Shown piece by piece: positions 29,078 through 36,017 of a stretch of DNA of 39,881 bases (positions within the stretch are counted from its first letter, which is position 1; each line of letters starts with the position of its first letter). The DNA lies in NCBI RefSeq assembly GCF_023072675.1, contig NZ_JALLGL010000018.1, forward strand, positions 1 through 39,881, given 5' to 3'. Source of the stretch: Streptomyces sp. XM83C. Its GTDB lineage: Bacteria; Actinomycetota; Actinomycetes; Streptomycetales; Streptomycetaceae. A model generated the notes under the pieces. The model did no database searches. It was given only the letters and a program-made list of their open reading frames with translations, and was not told the origin of the DNA. The translations under genes were made by a program, and so were the position numbers.

Positions 29078-29707
29078 ATGAGCTTCCTCGCATACGTCAC
29101 CCTGGAGGTGGCCGACCTGGCGGCCGCCGAACGCTTCTACTCCGACGCCTTCGGGCTGGGCCCGCGGGTACGTCTGCGCACCTCCGAGGCGCCGACGAGC
29201 GGATTCCGCGGATTCACCATGTCGATCACCGTCTCCCAGCCGGCCGACGTCGACAGCTTCCTCGGCTCCGCCCTGGAGGCCGGCGCCACCTCGCTGAAGC
29301 CGGCCGCGAAGTCCCTGTGGGGCTACGGCGGCGTCGTGCAGGCGCCGGACGGCACGATCTGGAAGGTAGCGACCTCCTCGAAGAAGAACACCGGCCCCGC
29401 CACCCGCAAGGTCGACGACCTCGTCCTCCTGCTGGGCGTCGAGGACGTCAAGGCGAGCAAGCAGTTCTACGTCGAGCAGGGGCTGTCCGTCGCCAAGAGC
29501 TTCGGCGGCAAGTACGTCGAGTTCGCCTCCGACGACGCCTCCGTCAAGCTGGCGCTGTACAAGCGCCGGGGCCTGGCCAAGGACGTCGGTGTGTCCGAGG
29601 AAGGCAGCGGCTCGCACCGCATCGTGCTCGGCGGCACTGCCGGCTCCTTCACCGACCCGGACGGCTTCGCCTGGGAGGCGGCGTCGGTGTCGTCCGCCTC
29701 CGCCTGA
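29078..29707 (+). CDS. Two-domain VOC-family (glyoxalase-like) protein
   Basis: A 209-residue protein of two vicinal-oxygen-chelate modules: YVTLEVADLAAAERFYSDAFGLGPRV to WKVATS, then KVDDLVLLLGVEDVKASKQFYVEQGLSV to SFTDPDGFAWEAASV. Such proteins are glyoxalase-like enzymes or antibiotic-binding proteins. The probable leaderless start and divergent AraC regulator suggest inducible expression. It ends before a strong terminator at 29742-29782. The substrate is unknown; protection against a reactive product is one possibility. Confidence 0.85.
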   Translation: MSFLAYVTLEVADLAAAERFYSDAFGLGPRVRLRTSEAPTSGFRGFTMSITVSQPADVDSFLGSALEAGATSLKPAAKSLWGYGGVVQAPDGTIWKVATSSKKNTGPATRKVDDLVLLLGVEDVKASKQFYVEQGLSVAKSFGGKYVEFASDDASVKLALYKRRGLAKDVGVSEEGSGSHRIVLGGTAGSFTDPDGFAWEAASVSSASA

Positions 29708-29741
29708 GTCCGGCGTGCGGCGGCTGCCGGAACACGAACGC

Positions 29742-29782
29742 GCCCACCGAGCGGTGCCATGGGCCGGCACCGCTCGGTGGGC
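29742..29782. terminator. Bidirectional terminator, 17-bp stem
   Basis: GCCCACCGAGCGGTGCC (29742-29758) pairs perfectly with GGCACCGCTCGGTGGGC (29766-29782) around a 7-base loop. It separates the convergent VOC gene (ends 29707) and chromoprotein-like gene (ends 29807). Confidence 0.93.
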
Positions 29783-29806
29783 TGCCGTCCTCACGGACCT
29801 GGTGCC

Positions 29807-30223
29807 TCAGCCGAAGGAGATCTCGGTGCCGACCGGGCCGGTGGAGGCCAGGTAGGCGACCAGCTGGCACTGCTGCACGGCGCAGTCGACGGTCACGGGC
29901 GTGCCGGTGCCGGTGCTCCAGTCGGTGGCGCTGAACTGCTTGTGCACGGTGTAGGGCACGCTGAAGGTGCCGTCGGACCCGACGGTGGCCGTGGCCAGCG
30001 TGTCGGTGCAGGTGGTGCTCTCCCGGCACTGCGAGACCGCGATCTCGGCACCCGCCTGGTAGCCCGTGCCGGACACGGTCACGGTCTGTCCGTCGGCCAG
30101 GCCGCTGCTGGGCGAGGCGGTCACCGCCGGAGCCGCGGAGGCCGGGGCGGTGGCCAGGGCCAGGGCCGCCACGGCGGCGGAGCCCAGCATGCCGGCCTTG
30201 GTCAGACGCGAGCGGATCTGCAT
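29807..30223 (-). CDS. Secreted neocarzinostatin-type apoprotein
   Basis: A 138-residue precursor with a signal peptide (residues 1 to about 30, cleavage after ATAPASA) and a mature domain of about 108 residues. VTASPSSGLADGQTVTVSGTGYQAG, SQCRESTTCTD, VTVDCAVQQCQLVAYL and the final GPVGTEISFG match the neocarzinostatin/C-1027/macromomycin apoprotein family, an immunoglobulin-like beta-barrel that binds enediyne chromophores. All four Cys of the two expected disulfides are present. ATG 30223 follows GGGGAG. No enediyne PKS gene is in the window. It could sequester another reactive product, or be one of the orphan homologues found in many streptomycetes. Confidence 0.9.
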   Translation of the reverse strand: MQIRSRLTKAGMLGSAAVAALALATAPASAAPAVTASPSSGLADGQTVTVSGTGYQAGAEIAVSQCRESTTCTDTLATATVGSDGTFSVPYTVHKQFSATDWSTGTGTPVTVDCAVQQCQLVAYLASTGPVGTEISFG

Positions 30224-30480
30224 GTTCGTCTCCCCGAAGAATGCGGATAGCGGAAGTGGAACGGCGCGTTCTGAAGATCACGCCTCACCCAGAGTCGACC
30301 GGAACACATGAGACCGGCTCGAAACCGCCTCGAAGCCCGCTGGAACCGCCCTGCACGTCCAGTTGATCCCCGCACGGGGCGGCGCGCGGTGGACGTCGTC
30401 CAGAAGGCACACGTCGGGCAGGCCGGACCGGCCGGAGGCGGTGCCGCAGGCGTGTGCACAGGAGGGGACGCGTCGTGAGC

Positions 30481-31146
30481 TCAGGGGTTGCCGAGCATGA
30501 AGCCGACGCCGCGGACCGTCACGATCCAGCCGCTGTCGCCCAGCTTGCCACGCAGGCTGCTGACATGGGTGTCGACGGTGCGGCGGGACCAGGAGTCACC
30601 CCAGACCTGCTGCAGGAGCTGCTTGCGCGGGATGACGGTGTCCGGGTGTGAGGCCAGCAGGCACAGGAGGTCGAACTCCTTGCGGGTCAGGGCGACTTCC
30701 TCGCCGCCGACCAGGACCTCACGGGAGCCCACGTCGATGTGCAGACGACCGTGCCGGATCTCGCGGGCCGCGGCCGGCTGCCACTCGGCGCGCCGCATCA
30801 CGGCCTCGATGCGGGCCATCAGCTCGCGCAGGCCGTAGGGCTTGGCGACGTAGTCGTCGGCGCCCGCCTGGAGGCCGAGGACGCAGTCCAGTTCGGAGGC
30901 GCGGGCGGTGACGATGATGACGGGCACCCGGCTGACGGAGCGGATGGCGCGGCAGACCTCCAGGCCGTCCAGGTCGGGCAGTTCGAGGTCGAGCAGGACG
31001 AGATCGGCGTCCTCGTGGGCGCGCAGCGCGGCCTCGCCGCGGCGCACGCCGAAGGCGTCGTGTCCGTGCCGGCGCAGCTGGGTGACGAGGGATTCGGCGC
31101 AGGCGGTGTCGGCGTCGACGACAAGGACCCGGCGGCCCGAGGGCAT
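30481..31146 (-). CDS. OmpR-type response regulator (orphan)
   Basis: A 221-residue regulator. The receiver domain (RRVLVVDADTACAESL, phospho-acceptor LVLLDLELPD, VIIVTARA, DYVAKPYGLRELMARI) is followed by a winged-helix DNA-binding domain (ALTRKEFDLLCLLASHPDTVIPRKQLLQQVWGDSWSRRTVDTHVSSLRGKL). In the acidic pocket the usual VDDD reads VDAD, so one Asp is lost, resembling the atypical JadR1-like regulators of angucycline clusters, though the phospho-acceptor Asp and Lys remain. No histidine kinase is nearby. The start is uncertain: ATG 31146 lacks a ribosome site, while a well-placed GGGGAGGC-ATG at 31235 opens a different frame. Confidence 0.85.
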   Translation of the reverse strand: MPSGRRVLVVDADTACAESLVTQLRRHGHDAFGVRRGEAALRAHEDADLVLLDLELPDLDGLEVCRAIRSVSRVPVIIVTARASELDCVLGLQAGADDYVAKPYGLRELMARIEAVMRRAEWQPAAAREIRHGRLHIDVGSREVLVGGEEVALTRKEFDLLCLLASHPDTVIPRKQLLQQVWGDSWSRRTVDTHVSSLRGKLGDSGWIVTVRGVGFMLGNP

Positions 31147-31349
31147 CGAGACGGCGGCTCGGCGGCCGGCGGCGGCCGTCTCCCGGTCCCCGGCGGGCGG
31201 GTGTCGAGCAGCGCCTGTGCCGATGTCACGGTCATGCCTCCCCGGGGGTGCGGTGCTGTGCGCGGGTCCGGGTCCCGCCCTGACCGTGAATCTAGGCAAG
31301 GGCGGTCGAGCCCCGGTACAGCCCCGGCTGCCCCTCGGCGGGATGACCC

Positions 31350-31754
31350 CTACGGGTTGAGCACCCAGGCCGACTCGTGGCGGGTGAACCCGATGTGCGG
31401 GTAGTAGTCGACGGCCGCGGGCGCGGACAGCAGCACGAGCTTGGCGTCCGGGGCCTCGCCGCGCGTGGCGTCGATGAGGGCGCGGCCGATGCCGGAGCGC
31501 TGGCGGTCCCGCACGACCGCGATGTCCGAGACGTAGGTGACGTAGGAGAAGTCGGAGACGGCACGCACGATGCCGAGGAGCGCGCCCTCGTCGTCGCGGG
31601 CGACGAGCACGAGGTTGGCGTTCTCGACCATGGCCGCGAACCGTTCGCGGTCCCCGACCGGGCGCCGCTCGCCGAGGCCCGAGGCGTGGTAGACGCCGAG
31701 GACCTCGTCCAGGTCGAGCGCGGCGCCGTCGACGCGGTCAATCTTCCAGCTCAT
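31350..31754 (-). CDS. GNAT N-acetyltransferase of the hydrazine cassette
   Basis: A 134-residue GNAT-fold enzyme: ANLVLVARDDEGALLGIVRAV, then YVSDIAVVRDRQRSGIGRALIDATRG, which carries the acetyl-CoA loop R-x-x-G-I-G, and YPHIGFTRHESAW. In kinamycin and fosfazinomycin biosynthesis a GNAT enzyme acetylates a hydrazine intermediate before lyase cleavage, giving acetylhydrazine. It is the last gene of the six-gene minus-strand operon and overlaps the lyase gene by 17 bp. ATG at 31754 lies inside the lyase's 3' end, so it is translationally coupled. The substrate is inferred from neighbours only. Confidence 0.8.
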   Translation of the reverse strand: MSWKIDRVDGAALDLDEVLGVYHASGLGERRPVGDRERFAAMVENANLVLVARDDEGALLGIVRAVSDFSYVTYVSDIAVVRDRQRSGIGRALIDATRGEAPDAKLVLLSAPAAVDYYPHIGFTRHESAWVLNP

Positions 31755-33024
31755 GCAGCTTCTCCAATCGGGTGCGGATCACATCGTGGTGGGTGAGGAA
31801 GCGCTCGGGTCCGAGGCCGGCCAGTTCGATGCCCTGCTTGGCCAGGGACGCGCCGAAGTGCTCGCCCGTCGCCAGGGTGTGGTTGGCCGCGGCCTGCACG
31901 CTGCGGTAGGCGCGTTCGCGTTCCATGCCGTCGCCGAGGAGTTCGGCGAGGACCGAGGAACTGTAGACGAGGCCGTCGGTCTGGTCGATGTGCGCGCGCA
32001 TCCGGTCGGCGTCCACGGTGAGCGAGGCCACCAGCTCGGCGGCCTTGGTCACCTGGAAGTGGCCGACGCTGAGACTGTCCGGCAGGATCACCCGCTCCAC
32101 GGACTGGTGGGCGAGGTCGCGTTCGTGCCAGAGCGCCACGTTCTCCAGCGCGGTGTCGGCGTAGCCGCGCAGCAGACGCGCCAGGCCGCACAGGCGTTCG
32201 CTGGTGGTCGGGTTGCGCTTGTGGGGCATGGCGCTGGAGCCCTGGTAGGCGCTGGTGCGCGCCTCCTCGACCTCACGGACCTCGGTGCGCTGCAGCAGCC
32301 GCAGTTCCAGGGCGATCTGCTCCACGCAGGCGCCCAGGACGGCCACGGCCTGCAGGAGCTGGGCGTGCCGGTCGCGGGCGACGACCTGGCTGGGCGCGGG
32401 CTCGACGGCGAGGCCGAGGGCGGCGCAGACGTGCTCCTCCACCCGTGGGTCGATCAGCGCGTAGGTGCCGACGGAGCCGGAGACGGTACCGACGGCGACG
32501 GCCTCGCGGGCGGCTTCGAGCCGGCGCAGCGAGCGGTCCACGGCGAAGGCGTGTCCGGCGAGTTTGTGCCCGAAGGTGGTGGGCTCGGCGTGCATGCCGT
32601 GGGTACGGCCCACCATCGCGGTGTCCCAGTGCTCCAGGGCGCGTTCGGTCAGCACGCGGCGCAGCCGCCGGGCGGCGCCGGTGAGCAGGTCGGTGGCCTG
32701 CGCGAGGGTGTGGCCGAGCGCGGTGTCGACGAGGTCGTAGCTGGTCATGCCGAGGTGCACCCAGCGTGCGGACGCGTCGGGGATGTCCTCGCAGTAGGCG
32801 GCGAGGAAGGACAGCACCTCGTGGTCGCGCTCGCGCTCGAACTCGGCGACCCGCGCCGGGTCGGGGACGCGGGCACGGCGCATGTCCTCCACCGCCTCGT
32901 GGGGTACGCGGCCGAGGGCGGCCTGCGCCTCGGAGGCGAGGATCTCCACCCGCACCCAGGTGGCGTAGCGGGTCCGGTCGGAGAAGAGCGAGGCCATCTC
33001 CGGCAGCGTGTAACGGGGAATCAT
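31738..33024 (-). CDS. Adenylosuccinate-lyase-like enzyme of the hydrazine cassette
   Basis: A 428-residue fumarase/aspartase-superfamily lyase of the PurB branch. GRTHGMHAEPTTFGHKLAGHAF at 139-160 holds the catalytic His. The signature loop GSSAMPHKRNPTTSERLCGLAR at 262-283 holds the catalytic Ser. MIPRYTLPEMASLFSD opens the protein, as in bacterial PurB. No purine genes are near. In kinamycin/fosfazinomycin-type pathways a PurB-like lyase eliminates fumarate from an N-acetylated hydrazinosuccinate, freeing acetylhydrazine, and it is clustered with the same partners as here. ATG 33024 has no strong ribosome site, but homology starts there. Confidence 0.88.
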   Translation of the reverse strand: MIPRYTLPEMASLFSDRTRYATWVRVEILASEAQAALGRVPHEAVEDMRRARVPDPARVAEFERERDHEVLSFLAAYCEDIPDASARWVHLGMTSYDLVDTALGHTLAQATDLLTGAARRLRRVLTERALEHWDTAMVGRTHGMHAEPTTFGHKLAGHAFAVDRSLRRLEAAREAVAVGTVSGSVGTYALIDPRVEEHVCAALGLAVEPAPSQVVARDRHAQLLQAVAVLGACVEQIALELRLLQRTEVREVEEARTSAYQGSSAMPHKRNPTTSERLCGLARLLRGYADTALENVALWHERDLAHQSVERVILPDSLSVGHFQVTKAAELVASLTVDADRMRAHIDQTDGLVYSSSVLAELLGDGMERERAYRSVQAAANHTLATGEHFGASLAKQGIELAGLGPERFLTHHDVIRTRLEKLHELED

Positions 33025-33079
33025 GGCGGGCCGCTTTCGTCGGGAGGGGAACGGCAGGGGGGCGTGGGCTCGGCCGAGG

Positions 33080-34591
33080 TCAGTAGGCGCCGAAGTACTC
33101 GCGCTGTTCCCACTCGGTGACCTGGCCCGGGACCGGTGGCGCCTGCACGCACGCGGCCTCGTAGCGGCGCAGCTCGCTCTCCTTGAGCTTGGCCAGGCAG
33201 GCGGCGAGCGGCTCGCCGAGCAGCCGGGCGGCACGGCCCGCGCGGAAGGCGTCGAGGGCCTCGCGCAGCTGCTGCGGCACCAGGCCCGCCCCGCCGGCCC
33301 CGGTGGTGTCACCGGTGTCGGTCGGCGGGGTCTGCGCGGTCAGGCCCTCCAGTCCCGCGAACAGCTGGGCGGCGATGTTCAGGTACGGGTTGGCGCAGGG
33401 CTCGCCGATCCGGTTCTCGATGTGCGCCCCGGCGCCGTGGCCGACGACGCGGAGCATCGCGCTGCGGTCCTCCTGGCTCCAGCCGAGGCGGGTGGGTGCG
33501 AGGGAGTGCTCGGCGGACAGCCGCCGGTAGCCGTTGACGGTGGGCACCGAGAGCAGGAACAGCTCGCGCGCCCACGACAGCAGGCCCTCGGCGTACGCCT
33601 TGCCCTGCGGGGACAGTCCCCCGGAAGGGCCCTCGGTGCCGAACAGGTTGCCGCCCGTGGCGAGGTCGGTGACCGACTGGTTGAGGTGCCAGCCGCTGGG
33701 GTCGGCGGCGTCGAGGAGCGGCAGCGACATGAAGGAGGCGTGGTGGCCGCGGCGGGCGCACCAGCTCTTGGTGACCGTGCGGAACAGCAGCATCGCGTCG
33801 GCGGTGTCCAGCGCGGTCATCGGGCTGAACGTCGTCTCGATCTGGCCGGGCCCGGACTCGTGCTCCATCGACCGCAGGGGCAGCCCCAGGGCGAGCAGGT
33901 GCAGGGCGAGCGGGTCGGTCAGGGGGGCGGCGGTGTCGTAGTGGGCGTCGAGGTTGAACTGGTAGCCGGCGTTCAGGGCCGCCACGCGCGGCGCCCTGCC
34001 CTGCAGGCCGAAGCCGTTGCCGGTGTTGCCGGGCTCGTCGTCCAGTCGCCGGGTGAGGTACCACTCGACCTCCAGGCCGAGGACGGGGGCGAGGCCGTGC
34101 TCGGTGTACCGGTCGACGACGCGGCGCAGCACGGCCCGGGACGACAGCGGGTGGGGGGTGCCGTCGCGCAGATACTCGTCGCCGATCACCCAGGCGGTGC
34201 GGGCGTCGCCGCCGGGCAGCGGCTGGAAGGTGAGGGGGTCGGGGACGAGGATGAAGTTCCCGGCGCCGGCGATCTCGTCGACACCGATGCCGTGGTCGCC
34301 GAGGAAGTCGACGGCGACGGCGTGCCCGGTGTCGAAGACGAACGGGCCGGGGCTGAAGTTCATGCCGTTGCGCAGCACGGTGCGGAACGCCTCGGCGGTG
34401 AGGGTCTTGGAGCGGGCCAGTCCGTGCGGGTCACCGAAGACGAGGCGTACGAAGTCGAGGTCGGCGAGGCTCGCCTCGATCCGCTCGGCGGCGGCGGTGC
34501 GGGCTTCGTCCCACAGTCCGTGGTCGGCGACGAACGAGGGTCGCCCGACGCTTCCCTCCGCGGCGGGCGAGGACCATGACCTGGCATACAT
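33080..34591 (-). CDS. Glutamine-synthetase-like gamma-glutamyl ligase of the hydrazine cassette
   Basis: A 503-residue GS-superfamily enzyme. It has a beta-grasp N-domain (ASLADLDFVRLVFGDPHGLARSKTL) and catalytic elements LGLEVEWYLTRR (metal Glu), MEHESGPGQIETTFSP, HHASFMSLPL, SGWHLNQSVTD (His ligand) and NPYLNIAAQL. Divergence from housekeeping GlnA and the cluster setting indicate a pathway enzyme. In kinamycin and fosfazinomycin biosynthesis such a protein loads hydrazine on glutamate to give gamma-glutamyl hydrazide, the carrier form. ATG 34591 follows AAAGGA. It starts 27 bp after the amidase stop. Confidence 0.85.
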   Translation of the reverse strand: MYARSWSSPAAEGSVGRPSFVADHGLWDEARTAAAERIEASLADLDFVRLVFGDPHGLARSKTLTAEAFRTVLRNGMNFSPGPFVFDTGHAVAVDFLGDHGIGVDEIAGAGNFILVPDPLTFQPLPGGDARTAWVIGDEYLRDGTPHPLSSRAVLRRVVDRYTEHGLAPVLGLEVEWYLTRRLDDEPGNTGNGFGLQGRAPRVAALNAGYQFNLDAHYDTAAPLTDPLALHLLALGLPLRSMEHESGPGQIETTFSPMTALDTADAMLLFRTVTKSWCARRGHHASFMSLPLLDAADPSGWHLNQSVTDLATGGNLFGTEGPSGGLSPQGKAYAEGLLSWARELFLLSVPTVNGYRRLSAEHSLAPTRLGWSQEDRSAMLRVVGHGAGAHIENRIGEPCANPYLNIAAQLFAGLEGLTAQTPPTDTGDTTGAGGAGLVPQQLREALDAFRAGRAARLLGEPLAACLAKLKESELRRYEAACVQAPPVPGQVTEWEQREYFGAY

Positions 34592-34618
34592 GGGGGTGTC
34601 CTTTCCACGTGGCGTGCG

Positions 34619-36007
34619 TCAGCGGGCGACCGCGGGCTCCAGGGCCTGTGCCGGGGCGGGCGCCGGGGTGGCGAGGTCCGGTTCCAGGCGTGCGGCGAGC
34701 GTGAGGACCAGGTCGTCCGCGCCGACGGGGCCGACCAGTTGCAGGCCCACGGGCAGGCCGGAGCGGGTGAGTCCGGCGGGCAGCGACAGGGCCGGCTGCC
34801 CGGTCATGTTGAACGGGTACGCGGCGGGCGCCCAGGCCAGCCATCGCAGGTCGCGGGGGTCGGCCGCCCAGGCCGGGCCGATGGCGTCGGCGGCGAACGG
34901 CTCGATGGGCACGGTGGCCATGGCGAGCACGTCGTAGCGGTCCATGAGGGCGCGCAGGCCGGTGCGCAGCTCCTGTCGGACCTCCTCGGCGCGGATCACG
35001 TCGGCGCCGCTGAGGGTGCGCCCGTAGCGGATGATCTCGAGGCGGCCGGGGTCGGCCCACTCGTCGTGCTCGGGGCGGGCCCCGGCGGCCTCGCAGGCGG
35101 CGAGGAGGTCGACGAGCGCGGGGTAGGGGTCGGTGCGGTACGGCTCGACGTCCTCGACCAGATGGCCCTGGCCCAGCAGCGCGAGCCTGGCCTGCCCGGT
35201 CACCCGGCGGACCTCCTCGGCGGTGCCCTCGTACTCGATCCAGCCGATCCGCAGGGCGCGGCGGGTGCGCGGCGCGTCGAGGGAGCCGAGGCCGGAGTCC
35301 GGGTCGCCGGGGTGCGGGCCCGCCATGACCTGGGCGAGCAGCGCGGCGTCGGCGACGGTGCGGGCGAGGGGCCCCTGGTGGGCGAGCCGGTCGGCGCTGT
35401 TGGGGACGTACGGGATGCGGCCCAGGGACGGCTTGTAGCCGACGACGCCGCAGAACGCGGCCGGGATGCGGATCGATCCGGCGCCGTCGGTGCCCAGGGC
35501 GCCGTCGCACAGGCCCGTGGCCACCGCGGCGGCTGCCCCGCCGCTGGAGCCGCCCGCGCTCAGGCGGGGATCGTAGGGGTTGCGGGTGGGCGGGCCGACC
35601 CGGCTGACCGTCGAGGCGCTCCAGCCGTACTCGGAGGTGGCGGTCTTGCCGACCACGACGGCTCCGGCGGCGCGCAGCCGGGCCACGGCGGGCGCGTCCG
35701 CCGGGGGCCGGTCGTTGGGCAGCAGCGAGCCGCGCGCGGTGGGCAGGTCGCGGGTCTGCACCAGGTCCTTCACGGAGACGGTGACGCCGAGCAGCGGCAG
35801 GGTCCGCCAGACATCGAGGCCGCCCTCGCGGATCCGCCGGTCGGCCAGTTCCGCGGCGCGCAGCGCCTCCTCGCCCGCGACGGCGACGTACGCGTCGAGT
35901 GTGTCCTGTTCGCGGGCGGCGGCCAGGACGGCGGTCGTGTGCTCGACGGCGGACAGCTCGCCCCGCCGCAGCAGTTCCCTGGTGCGGCTGATGCCGTGGG
36001 CGGTCAT
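34619..36007 (-). CDS. Amidase-signature hydrolase of the hydrazine cassette
   Basis: A 462-residue amidase-signature enzyme with an intact Ser-cisSer-Lys triad: Lys80 (TVSVKDLV), Ser155 (SAGGSSGGAAAAVA) and the nucleophile Ser178 (GTDGAGSIRIPAAFCG). RNPYDPRLSAGGSSGG is the family hallmark. It hydrolyses an amide. In the kinamycin/fosfazinomycin hydrazine pathway an amidase is clustered with the GNAT, lyase and GS-like genes and is thought to act on acetylhydrazine or the glutamyl hydrazide. ATG 36007 follows GAGGAGAGCG, 10 bp downstream of the previous gene, so it is in the same operon. The exact bond cut here is not known. Confidence 0.9.
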   Translation of the reverse strand: MTAHGISRTRELLRRGELSAVEHTTAVLAAAREQDTLDAYVAVAGEEALRAAELADRRIREGGLDVWRTLPLLGVTVSVKDLVQTRDLPTARGSLLPNDRPPADAPAVARLRAAGAVVVGKTATSEYGWSASTVSRVGPPTRNPYDPRLSAGGSSGGAAAAVATGLCDGALGTDGAGSIRIPAAFCGVVGYKPSLGRIPYVPNSADRLAHQGPLARTVADAALLAQVMAGPHPGDPDSGLGSLDAPRTRRALRIGWIEYEGTAEEVRRVTGQARLALLGQGHLVEDVEPYRTDPYPALVDLLAACEAAGARPEHDEWADPGRLEIIRYGRTLSGADVIRAEEVRQELRTGLRALMDRYDVLAMATVPIEPFAADAIGPAWAADPRDLRWLAWAPAAYPFNMTGQPALSLPAGLTRSGLPVGLQLVGPVGADDLVLTLAARLEPDLATPAPAPAQALEPAVAR

Positions 36008-36017
36008 CGCTCTCCTC

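Noticed and set aside
29807..30223. The window as an enediyne cluster
   Set aside because: Only the apoprotein-like gene supports it. No enediyne PKS, its accessory genes or typical enediyne tailoring genes are present in the window.
31738..33024. The PurB-like lyase as the nitrosuccinate lyase (CreD) or as housekeeping PurB
   Set aside because: Sequence motifs are of the PurB branch rather than the CreD branch, and the operon partners are those of the hydrazine cassette, not purine synthesis.
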